Source of the DNA: Lachnospiraceae bacterium
Lineage (GTDB): Bacteria; Bacillota; Clostridia; Lachnospirales; Lachnospiraceae
Assembly (NCBI GenBank): GCA_015057825.1
Contig: SVDN01000016.1
Location: forward strand, 1 to 54,132
Length of the DNA: 54,132 nt
Reading direction: 5' to 3'
Shown here: positions 6,335 to 14,067 of the stretch, in pieces
How the letters are laid out: each line of letters opens with the position of its first letter
How positions within the stretch are numbered: position 1 is the first letter of the stretch
The notes under the pieces: generated by a model
What the model was told of the DNA's origin: nothing
Seen by the model: only the letters and a program-made list of their open reading frames with translations
Databases searched by the model: none
Translations under genes and position numbers: made by a program

Positions 6335-7891
6335 CTAAATAAAATCCAAAAGTGATTTCTGTATTACTTTTCCCGCTGCCGTAAGCGATGCATCGTATAC
6401 GGCTTCGCTTGCTGCGTATTCAACCGCTACATCGGTTACTTTAACGCTTTCGTTTTCTGTCTTAAGTGTTGTTACTACTGTCTTTTGCGACTCAAGTCTT
6501 GATTTACTGAGGTCAAGTCTTGTCATTCTTGCACCGATGTCCGCTTTTTCAAGAGTCAATCTGTCGAAATGATTGTTATATCTTGTAAGAGAGCTTTCAA
6601 AAAGCTTCTGCATTTTTTCTTCGGCGTAGTCGCGTTCCTGATTCTTAATGTCTATAAGAGTTGTAAGTTTTGCATACTCTGTTGAATCTTCCGCGTAATT
6701 TGATTGAAGTCTCTTTAAAGATTCAATCATATCTTCAAGATCCGCTACCGCTGCCGTGGCATTTATAACATCGTCAAGATCTCTTGTCATATCTGCCGTA
6801 AACACTCTCGAACCGATTGCGTTTATGTTTAATTCCTGGTTAAAGTTAATTGTATATGAAATGTTCTGATCCGGATTGTATGTATATTTTGTTGTAAATT
6901 CCGAATCAAGCAATCCCAAGTCCGCTGTAATGTCCGCAAGGCTTTTTGCGCCTTTTGCAGGGTCGATTAAATCTGTAATTTCATAGCAGTCAAAGCACTG
7001 TTCCGGCTTGATATCGCCCTGTTCAAATCCGACTTTTGCATATGTAAACTCAATATCTTTTGCACTTGTAAGATTTGAATATGTATTTTTTCCGAATAAA
7101 AGCTCGCCCGTATCTTTAAGATAAATGATGTCATTATCTCCGATATCGTATGCGTTTGCATCGGTTGAATTTCTTGTTGCCGTAACACTCATTGTGCTTT
7201 CCGTACCTGTAGCTGATGTATATTTTACTTCCGGCACACAATCCGCAACCGTGTTGTAAGCAAGTCTTATTCTGTTGTATGATACATAATCGCAAGTTGA
7301 AAAACCGCTAACATCAAGGGATGAAATGGTATTTGCATTTACCGTATCCGTTGAAATATCACAAGCGCTTTTTACTATATTTATGCTATCGATGCTGTTC
7401 GGTGTGAAATGCTCTGTAATCATATAGCTTGTCTGCAGCGCCGGTTTTGCAAATGTGTATGTATCATTTGTTTTGTAACCTGTGAAGATTGTTCTTCCCG
7501 AATGATCCGTATTTGCGTTTGAATACATCTGTGCTCTGTAGTTTTTAAGTGTCGAAACGATAATCTGGCGATTCGATAAATCGTTTGTACCGTTGCTTGC
7601 CTGTGTGAAATAATCCACTGTGTCTTCCAAGAGTCCGAGTGTATCTTTCAAAGCATCTTCCGTTACTTCAAGCCAACCGTTGGCATCTTTGATATTTCTG
7701 TCAAGATACTGGCTTATTTCCGCGCTTGTATAACGATAACGAAGTGCTCTTATTGCTGTAATCGGATCTTCAGATGGTTTCTGAATTTTTTTCTGAGTTG
7801 CAAGCTGTGTATTGAGCTTGTCCATTTCAGATTTGTTTCTGTTGATATTTGTAAGGCAATTGGATGTCAACATACCGTTTGTGATTCTCAT
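6335..7891 (-). CDS. flgL: Flagellar hook-associated protein 3 FlgL
   Basis: A hook-filament junction protein on the filament side. It has 518 residues. The N-terminal flagellin-like helices (1-160: MRITNGMLTSN, QKPSEDPITAIRALR, GRTIFTGYKT) are characteristic of FlgL. A central variable region follows, then C-terminal helices (about 400-518) including SRLESQKTVVTTLKTENESV. At 518 residues it is longer than B. subtilis FlgL (about 300), the extra length lying in the middle. AGGAGG precedes the ATG. It follows the two flgK genes. Confidence 0.94.
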   Translation of the reverse strand: MRITNGMLTSNCLTNINRNKSEMDKLNTQLATQKKIQKPSEDPITAIRALRYRYTSAEISQYLDRNIKDANGWLEVTEDALKDTLGLLEDTVDYFTQASNGTNDLSNRQIIVSTLKNYRAQMYSNANTDHSGRTIFTGYKTNDTYTFAKPALQTSYMITEHFTPNSIDSINIVKSACDISTDTVNANTISSLDVSGFSTCDYVSYNRIRLAYNTVADCVPEVKYTSATGTESTMSVTATRNSTDANAYDIGDNDIIYLKDTGELLFGKNTYSNLTSAKDIEFTYAKVGFEQGDIKPEQCFDCYEITDLIDPAKGAKSLADITADLGLLDSEFTTKYTYNPDQNISYTINFNQELNINAIGSRVFTADMTRDLDDVINATAAVADLEDMIESLKRLQSNYAEDSTEYAKLTTLIDIKNQERDYAEEKMQKLFESSLTRYNNHFDRLTLEKADIGARMTRLDLSKSRLESQKTVVTTLKTENESVKVTDVAVEYAASEAVYDASLTAAGKVIQKSLLDFI

Positions 7892-7948
7892 ATAAGTAGC
7901 CTCCTATAATCTTTAAAATCCTTTTTGTATGTTTGCATCCTTGCACTT

Positions 7949-9820
7949 TTATACTCCTGTTTGGTCAATCAGTCTTTGTAATACTTCATTCATTACCTGA
8001 ATAACCTTTGCCGATAAGTTGTAGGCTTCTTCGTATCTTACAAGATTTGCCGTTTCTTCATCGGTATCAACTCCCGAAACCGAAAGCCTTTGATTTTTGA
8101 TTGTCTTTCCAAGGCTTGAGTAGGTGGAGTGTCTGCTGTTGATTTTCTTAACATCCATCGAAATCTCTGTTGTTAAGCTTTCCAAAAACTCCGAACATGT
8201 ACCGCCTTTGAAAACTTTCGACTCTTCAATGCCTTGCATCATCTTTACGAGATTTGAATCGCCAACCCCGTCCTGAGGTTTGTTTGATGATGTGGCCATT
8301 AAAGATCTGTCTTTTAACAATTCTTCATTAACATAGAGGTTATTTGCGTTATCCATACAGTAAATATCCACCGTTAATGTTGAATTTCCGTTTAAGTCAA
8401 CGCCTTGATGATGATATGAATTAAATTCCATCATAAGGATTGTTTTAAGTGATTGCAGCTCGTCGATGTAATAACCTACACCTTTGTAGTTGAGAGCCGG
8501 ATTTTCTTTTATTGCCAGGTCTCCCAAGACTCCCGTTTTTTCCGCCGCTTCGGAAAGTGCTGCATCTTCTCCGGCAACCGTATATGTTATTTCCAATTTG
8601 CCTCCCGCGCTGCACTCGCTTTGAAGTGCTGCAAGGATATCGGAACCGAATACGTATTCACCGGTTTCATATATATAATGAATGGCATCCGCTGCCGGCT
8701 CATATGCGCCTGCGCTGTCTTCTTTGTATGTCTTCGCATAAATGGTTGTGCCGTAGCTTCCGTCATCTCGAAGCACTCTTACATAACTTTGATCTTCCAA
8801 TGTGTAGCCGCCGCTTACGCTTCCGTCACCCAGTGTGAAACCGTTGTACGTAATTCCGTCTTTTGTCTTTGTTGTAACTTCGCTTTCTTCGAGGCTTTCT
8901 CTTATCCTGTAAGATGTAACTCCGTTGTTGCCGTCTCTGAGTTCGAAAAGAGATTTAAGCTTTCCGTCGTTATTTTGTTTCACAGGATTAAACTCTGTTG
9001 CATTTCCCGAAACCGGATCGTAAAAGATATATGAGAAGTACTTTCCTTCATCATCGGCTTTTATTACCAATTGGTTTCTTTCGTAGCTGTTTACAAGCGG
9101 AAATGATGCGCTTGTTACGATATAATCGGATTTTCCGTTTTCGTAAATTGTTTCCGTTACATCTACTTCCAAAAGCTTTGACAAATCATCTACCAGAAGT
9201 GCTCTTTTATCTCTAAGATCGTTGGCATGTGTTCCTTCAAGTTCGATGATATTAATCTGTTTTGTAAGTGTTGCTATCTGATCCGTTAAGCTGTTGATGG
9301 CATCAATTGTGTTACTTACTTCCGTATTGATTTCATCTCTAAGCTTTGTAAGCTCACCGCTGATGTTATTAATATAATCGGCAACACTGGCCAAATTATT
9401 TAGGAACTGATTTCTAACGGTTAAATCCGCCGGATCGTTTTCAAGTTCTTCAAGTGAGTTAAACACTGCGGAAAACTCTGTTGAAAAACCTTCTACGTTT
9501 ATTTCGTTAAAATAATATTCCACCTGCTGGTAGTAATTTAACTTTGTTTCGTAGTCGCTTTCTTTTGCGCTGTTGTTCCAAAACTTTATATCATAGTAAT
9601 CATCTCTTACCTGAGAAATCTCGTATACTTCAACACCACTGCCAAGAGTTCCGGCTGTTGAGTAAGTTCTTAAGGGCTGTGTCTGACGCTGTGATGCTAC
9701 CTGGCGTGTGTAACCGTTTGTGCGTTCGTTTGCGATATTGTTGCCTGTTACGTTAAGCGCTGTCTGTGCTGCGTAAAGTCCCGATGTTCCGATTCCCAGT
9801 CCGTAAAATGTTGATGGCAT
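7949..9820 (-). CDS. flgK: Flagellar hook-associated protein 1 FlgK, second paralogue
   Basis: A hook-filament junction protein of 623 residues. The ATG at 9820 (MPSTFYGLGIGTSGL) has GGAAAGGAG 7 bases upstream. An in-frame ATG 18 bases earlier would lie over that ribosome site and is rejected. The N-terminal rod/hook-type helix with the NNIAN motif (ALNVTGNNIANERTNGYTRQ) and the C-terminal YNLSAKVIQVMNEVLQRLI identify an axial protein. The block ANDLRDKRALLVDDLSKLL is typical of FlgK. It sits directly downstream of another full FlgK. The two differ widely in the centre, so they are old paralogues and could form a two-layer junction. Confidence 0.9.
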   Translation of the reverse strand: MPSTFYGLGIGTSGLYAAQTALNVTGNNIANERTNGYTRQVASQRQTQPLRTYSTAGTLGSGVEVYEISQVRDDYYDIKFWNNSAKESDYETKLNYYQQVEYYFNEINVEGFSTEFSAVFNSLEELENDPADLTVRNQFLNNLASVADYINNISGELTKLRDEINTEVSNTIDAINSLTDQIATLTKQINIIELEGTHANDLRDKRALLVDDLSKLLEVDVTETIYENGKSDYIVTSASFPLVNSYERNQLVIKADDEGKYFSYIFYDPVSGNATEFNPVKQNNDGKLKSLFELRDGNNGVTSYRIRESLEESEVTTKTKDGITYNGFTLGDGSVSGGYTLEDQSYVRVLRDDGSYGTTIYAKTYKEDSAGAYEPAADAIHYIYETGEYVFGSDILAALQSECSAGGKLEITYTVAGEDAALSEAAEKTGVLGDLAIKENPALNYKGVGYYIDELQSLKTILMMEFNSYHHQGVDLNGNSTLTVDIYCMDNANNLYVNEELLKDRSLMATSSNKPQDGVGDSNLVKMMQGIEESKVFKGGTCSEFLESLTTEISMDVKKINSRHSTYSSLGKTIKNQRLSVSGVDTDEETANLVRYEEAYNLSAKVIQVMNEVLQRLIDQTGV

Positions 9821-9855
9821 ACGCTTTCTCCTTTCCAAAGAGTTCTATTTTAATA

Positions 9856-11826
9856 TCAGAGTCTCATAATTATGTGCTCCAACATCTCATCTATTACGTT
9901 TATGTATCTTGATGATGCGTTATAAGCACTTTGAAATTTTATAAGATAGGTTAACTCTTCGTCTGTGGATACTCCCGTAAGTTCATCTTTTGCTGCCGTA
10001 AGTGAGCTTACCGTTGTTTCCTGGCTGGTTAACATGGAAAGATATCTCGATCCATCGTTTGCTATCTGATAAATCATTTCATTGTAGAAATCATGGAAGT
10101 TTTTAACCGTTACGTAGTTCGGATCGATTGCTGCAAAATCAGCATCCCATGCTTCTACGAGTTTGCGTCCCAATTCCATGTCCGCATATCCGTTTTGGGT
10201 TGTGGATGGGAACTTGGAACAATCATCCAGTAAAATCGCATTTACTTCAACGTTGTCCGTTGTATATAAAGAAGTTCTTCCGGTTAAATTGTATTGGTTG
10301 AATACGTAGTATGTTTTTCCGTCGGAGCCTTCAACTTCGATATATCTGTCTGTTTCTTTTCTTGTAAAGAGTTCCTGTGCCGGAAGTTTTCCGTCGGTAC
10401 CTACCGAACAATTCTCCGAGTCAAGTACTCTTACGTTTTCGTAGTTAAATGTTACGTTTTTATTGCCTGTTCCCACGCTTGGCGCAAGCACGTATTCTTT
10501 TGTGTCTGTGTAAAAGAATACTTCGTTTGGATTGGTAGGTGCTCCCGCGCCTTCCTGGGATGAAAGCATGTTCTTTACGGTGTATGTTGTTCCGTCTACT
10601 GTAATTGTTGTAGCCGGGCTTGCGCTCGGAGCCGCAAATCTTACATTTGCTTGTCCCAGATTGGAACTTGCGTTAAGTGTAACATCCGCCGACATATCAA
10701 AACTTTTCGTTATTGTCGGTGAAACTATATCGTTTATGGTTTCAACTATACCGTTAAGAAGTTTATCGAAGAGTGCTTCCGATTTCATTACTACGGAAGC
10801 ATCAACTTCAATGTTGTACTTTTTAACTGCTGCGATATAATCCGGATCCGCTTCGCCTCCCGGATAATCCGAAGCCTTCGGCACATTTGTATAATGTGTA
10901 GGATAGCTTCCTCTCGCAAGCACCAGGCCCTTCAAAGAACCTATATCATTTGATTTTGCTGTTGAGATTTCTTTGCTTAAGTTGAACACTCTGCCCTTGC
11001 CGCCGCCTTCTTCAGCCGTATGAGGCCAAACCGGTGTAAGGTAAGGTGAATCGTTTCCACCGTCCAAAGCTTCAACTTCCATGTGGAATACGGTACCTTC
11101 GGTTATAAAAGGAACGCCTTCCGCTATAACCGATACTGCGCCGTTTGGATATTCTTCATATGAAATTTTTATGAGTTTAGATAACTTATCGAGAGCCAAA
11201 TCTCTTTGGTCTCGATAATTGTTTGCGTCTTCTACTTTCGGACCTTCGATTGCAGCTATCTTTTTGTTTAAGTCTTCAATCTGATCCGCTAATTTGTTGA
11301 TTTCTTCAACCTGATTTTGAATTTCTATATTAAGGGTCTGCTGATATTCAGCAAATTCGCTGTAAACCGCTTTGGCCGTTGTAAGGAATGACTCCGCTGA
11401 CATTATCATTTCTGTTTTTGCAACGGTGCTTTCCGGATCTTCCGAAAGTTCTTGCATTGCCGACCATAAGTTTTTAAGGTTTTCCTGGAATGTGACACCC
11501 TCTAACTCCCCAAGAATAGTTTCCACTTCACTTGTAGCAGTGTATAAAGAAGAATAAAAACCTTCTCTGCCGGACTGCTCGCGAAATGCTTTGTCCAATA
11601 AAATATCACGCACGCGGCTTGTCTCCGATACAAACGCACCACGTCCGATCTGTTTGAGGTTGTTTATATCACCAATGTTTTTGTAATTATAGTCACTAAG
11701 AATAGTGATCTGACGAACGTAGCCTTCAGTCTCTGCATTAGTAATATTATTCGATGTTGAGTTTAATCCTAACTGGGCAGCCATAAGTGCATTAACACCG
11801 ACTGACATACTAGTGAAACTTGACAT
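9856..11826 (-). CDS. flgK: Flagellar hook-associated protein 1 FlgK, first paralogue
   Basis: A 656-residue hook-filament junction protein. The N-terminus (GVNALMAAQLGLNSTSNNIT, NAETEGYVRQ) carries the NNI axial motif. A coiled coil around 155-195 (EIQNQVEEINKLADQIEDL) is followed by NNYRDQRDLALDKLSKLI, the FlgK signature. The C-terminus (TYLIKFQSAYNASSRYINVIDEMLEHIIMRL) is the axial D0 helix. The ATG at 11826 has GAGGTG upstream. It follows flgN and precedes the second flgK by 35 bases. Which of the two plays the canonical role cannot be told from sequence. Confidence 0.92.
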   Translation of the reverse strand: MSSFTSMSVGVNALMAAQLGLNSTSNNITNAETEGYVRQITILSDYNYKNIGDINNLKQIGRGAFVSETSRVRDILLDKAFREQSGREGFYSSLYTATSEVETILGELEGVTFQENLKNLWSAMQELSEDPESTVAKTEMIMSAESFLTTAKAVYSEFAEYQQTLNIEIQNQVEEINKLADQIEDLNKKIAAIEGPKVEDANNYRDQRDLALDKLSKLIKISYEEYPNGAVSVIAEGVPFITEGTVFHMEVEALDGGNDSPYLTPVWPHTAEEGGGKGRVFNLSKEISTAKSNDIGSLKGLVLARGSYPTHYTNVPKASDYPGGEADPDYIAAVKKYNIEVDASVVMKSEALFDKLLNGIVETINDIVSPTITKSFDMSADVTLNASSNLGQANVRFAAPSASPATTITVDGTTYTVKNMLSSQEGAGAPTNPNEVFFYTDTKEYVLAPSVGTGNKNVTFNYENVRVLDSENCSVGTDGKLPAQELFTRKETDRYIEVEGSDGKTYYVFNQYNLTGRTSLYTTDNVEVNAILLDDCSKFPSTTQNGYADMELGRKLVEAWDADFAAIDPNYVTVKNFHDFYNEMIYQIANDGSRYLSMLTSQETTVSSLTAAKDELTGVSTDEELTYLIKFQSAYNASSRYINVIDEMLEHIIMRL

Positions 11827-11843
11827 AAAACACCTCGTAAACG

Positions 11844-12365
11844 TTACTGTTTAGCGTCAAATCCTCCGTAAGGTTGGAAATAGGCGCTATTTGGGACGTT
11901 TGCGGCTGATTTGGAGTAGTTAGCTGTTTGCGGAAGCTGATGCGCTCCCTTAACAAGATTAAGATTGAATTCTATCATATCCAAAGATTCTTTAATAAGA
12001 TTCTTATTAAGCTCGTTTGTTCTCTCCAAATCCCGAAGAATAACTTTTAGTTTGTCCCTTGCCTCTGATAACTGCTTCTGCTCTTTCTTCTGATTTTGCA
12101 AAAGTGTGATAATATCTTTGACTTTTAGTGTTTTAACGTCCTTGTTTAACACTATAGCAATATCTTTAACCACGTCTATGCGCTTTTTCTCATAGTTAAC
12201 AACTTTCGAAAGATGATCTTGCTCTATCCTGGAAAGTTCTTTCAAAGCCTCAATATCGTTGGACACAATGATACCCGTCTTTTTCTTTGCCAGGTCGTAA
12301 ATGATCCGGTATTCTTCTTCTTCTTTTTGCATAACCGTGATTAATTCTTCAATCAAGCTGGCCAT
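11844..12365 (-). CDS. flgN: FlgN-type export chaperone for hook-associated proteins
   Basis: A 173-residue, all-helical protein: MASLIEELITVMQKEEEEYR, then a long charged coiled coil to about 135 (KTGIIVSNDIEALKELSRIE and LKVILRDLERTNELNKNLI). A Ser/Asn/Pro-rich tail ends GGFDAKQ. FlgN chaperones deliver FlgK and FlgL to the export gate. It lies between flgM and flgK exactly as yvyG (flgN) in B. subtilis. AAGGGG precedes the ATG. Confidence 0.88.
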   Translation of the reverse strand: MASLIEELITVMQKEEEEYRIIYDLAKKKTGIIVSNDIEALKELSRIEQDHLSKVVNYEKKRIDVVKDIAIVLNKDVKTLKVKDIITLLQNQKKEQKQLSEARDKLKVILRDLERTNELNKNLIKESLDMIEFNLNLVKGAHQLPQTANYSKSAANVPNSAYFQPYGGFDAKQ

Positions 12366-12380
12366 TAATTGCCCCTTCGA

Positions 12381-12662
12381 TTAATCTACAATTGAATCAT
12401 ACGCTTTCAGAAGCTTCTCTGCAAAGCTTTCGTCTGAAACCTTGTATGTTCCGTTTTTGATAGCTGCTTTGAGTTCCGCAACCTTGTCTTCCCTGATATC
12501 CGGCGCGTCTTTTACAGCCTTTTTGGCAATCTGAATATCTTTACCGGCCTGTGAAATTTCAACTTTGTCGGTAGCTTTTTCAGTTTTACCTGTAGCTTGT
12601 GCTTTGAGTTTTGCGTTAGTTCCGTAAATCTGGCTAACTGCGTTGAATGCATCTATTCTCAT
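12381..12662 (-). CDS. flgM: Anti-sigma-28 factor FlgM
   Basis: A 93-residue protein that binds sigma-28 and is exported once the hook is complete, releasing the sigma factor. The C-terminal sigma-binding region (about 45-90) reads IAKKAVKDAPDIREDKVAEL and AIKNGTYKVSDESFAEKLLK, the standard FlgM pattern. The N-terminal half is presumably disordered. GAAAGGAGG precedes the ATG. The gene has its own sigma-28-type promoter (12703-12729), giving the usual negative feedback, and heads the run flgM-flgN-flgK-flgK-flgL-fliW-csrA. Confidence 0.93.
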   Translation of the reverse strand: MRIDAFNAVSQIYGTNAKLKAQATGKTEKATDKVEISQAGKDIQIAKKAVKDAPDIREDKVAELKAAIKNGTYKVSDESFAEKLLKAYDSIVD

Positions 12663-12702
12663 ACTCTTTGCCTCCTTTCAAATGAGTATTTTCTTACATT
12701 GT

Positions 12703-12729
12703 TTATCGGTAAATTAAAAATATAATTTA
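12703..12729 (-). promoter_or_regulatory. Sigma-28-type promoter of flgM operon
   Basis: The minus strand reads TAAA (12726-12729), 15 bases, ACCGATAA (12703-12710), one mismatch from GCCGATAA. The transcript start region carries TGTAAGAAAATA (12687-12698), identical to the string after the flaG promoter. It lies just before the flgM ribosome site. Confidence 0.7.
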
Positions 12730-12850
12730 GCTTTTTTTTAATTTTTTTTTAATTTTTTCAAGAAAATATTTATGTAAACCGCTTTTTCATATTTTCTTTC
12801 AGAAAATATATCGGAAATTTTTTTATTTTGTTTAATAAAAATTTTTCGAC

Positions 12851-12876
12851 AAAAAAGCAGCGCATTAAGCGCTGCT
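12851..12876 (-). terminator. Intrinsic terminator after yvyF
   Basis: An 8 bp perfect stem AGCAGCGC/GCGCTGCT with a 5-base loop, followed on the minus strand by six T. It lies 13 bases after the yvyF stop codon. It separates the mbl-to-yvyF transcript from the sigma-28 flgM unit. The AT-rich stretch 12730-12850 also has an ATATTTTCT/AGAAAATAT dyad near 12790-12812 of unknown meaning. Confidence 0.85.
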
Positions 12877-12889
12877 CGTAAAATCTTTT

Positions 12890-13294
12890 TTAGTTGTCCA
12901 GGAAACGCATTCTTTCGCGTTCTCTTCTTTCTTTTGTAACCTTCGGAGCTTCTTTCTTTCTTCCGAGCTCGCTGATTCCCCTGAATGTCTCGCTCTTACA
13001 TTTATCGCAAAAACGACCTGTTCTGATCTGTGCTCCGCAGTTTTCGCACTCAAGCATAATTGCCGAGTCTTCGGTAAAGATAAGTCTTTCTTCTCTTACC
13101 CACTGTTTAATCTGCTGTACAGGAACTTCATTGTCTTTTGCAATATCGCTTATTGAAGCTTTTTTATTTTCATTGATATACTCTTTAACTTGTGCAAATT
13201 TTTCTTCAAGTTCGTCTTTGCATTTTGGACAAAGAGGAACGCCCCCGATGTAATTGAATAAACTTTTACACATCTTACAGCTCTTAACTTCCAT
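12890..13294 (-). CDS. yvyF: YvyF-like flagellar operon zinc-finger protein
   Basis: A 134-residue cytoplasmic protein. The N-terminal zinc ribbon has CKMC (6-9) and CPKC (22-25). A helical segment SISDIAKDNEVPVQQIKQW resembles a helix-turn-helix. A second zinc ribbon (CENCGAQIRTGRFCDKC) follows, with a basic Arg/Glu-rich tail. This architecture matches the flagellar operon protein family TIGR03826 (YvyF/FliZ-like), found between comFC and flgM. In B. subtilis YvyF is linked to post-transcriptional control of FlgM. It shares that position here. AAGGAGG precedes the ATG. Confidence 0.85.
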   Translation of the reverse strand: MEVKSCKMCKSLFNYIGGVPLCPKCKDELEEKFAQVKEYINENKKASISDIAKDNEVPVQQIKQWVREERLIFTEDSAIMLECENCGAQIRTGRFCDKCKSETFRGISELGRKKEAPKVTKERRERERMRFLDN

Positions 13295-13326
13295 GCGAAA
13301 TGTCCTCCTTAATAGTCATAAAATCT

Positions 13327-14061
13327 CTACTCGCTTACTATACTCATAGTGATGAAATAAACCTTTTCAACCCCTGACTTTTTAAGCACTTTAGCGCATT
13401 CGTTGATGGTTGTCCCCGTTGTGAAAATATCATCAACCAGAATAGCGTATTTATATTTTACTATGTTATCCAAAAATTTGAAAGAGTTTTCTATATTTTT
13501 CTTGCGCTTACTTTTGTCCAATTCTTTTTGTGGAATTGTGTCTATGCAACGCACCAAACTCGCGCTGTCCACGGCAATTTTAAAGTAGTTGCCAAGCTCG
13601 TTTGCCAAAAGCTCCGATTGGTTAAATCCTCTTTTTCTATACCTCTTTTTATGCAAAGGTACGGGGATTATTACATCCGCCTTCCAAGATAAAATCTCTT
13701 TGTATTTTTTTCGTACAAATTCTCTTGCAAGAAATTTTGCGTTTTCTCTGATATTTGAATATTTAAGATCGTAAAGGAGTTTTTTTGCCGATTCGTCGTG
13801 TATCATTAAAGAAACTCCCTTATCAAAGTAAATCTTTCCGCTATGCCCTTGGCACGACGGACAAAATTCCGCTTGTTCATCTTTAAGCGGCCTACCGCAT
13901 TTCATGCACAAAGGCTCCTTTGTAAAGGAAATTTTTTTGTAGCAATCTTTGCATATCATTTTGTCCGCTTCATCCAAGACTTTCAAACAAAGGGGACATT
14001 TGGCGGGAAATAATATCTCTGCCGCGCGCTCTCCAAGCACTTTGAGATCCTTTATTTCCAT
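13327..14061 (-). CDS. comFC: ComFC/GntX-type phosphoribosyltransferase-like protein
   Basis: A 244-residue member of the ComF family, needed for DNA uptake in naturally competent bacteria. N-terminal zinc-binding cysteine pairs (CPLC, CKDC, CMKC, CPSC within about 19-70) precede a PRTase fold with the PRPP loop YAILVDDIFTTGTT near 205-218. The motif RKRGFNQSELLA is typical of the family. AAGGA precedes the ATG. It lies 6 bases after recD2 and just before yvyF. The comFA helicase found next to it in Bacillus is absent, with recD2 in that place. Confidence 0.92.
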   Translation of the reverse strand: MEIKDLKVLGERAAEILFPAKCPLCLKVLDEADKMICKDCYKKISFTKEPLCMKCGRPLKDEQAEFCPSCQGHSGKIYFDKGVSLMIHDESAKKLLYDLKYSNIRENAKFLAREFVRKKYKEILSWKADVIIPVPLHKKRYRKRGFNQSELLANELGNYFKIAVDSASLVRCIDTIPQKELDKSKRKKNIENSFKFLDNIVKYKYAILVDDIFTTGTTINECAKVLKKSGVEKVYFITMSIVSE

Positions 14062-14067
14062 ATGCTT

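Noticed and set aside
7990-8000. GCCGATAA word within flgK resembling a sigma-28 -10 box
   Set aside because: It is on the antisense strand inside coding sequence with no TAAA at the right distance; similar words in fliD and mtaC were dismissed for the same reason.
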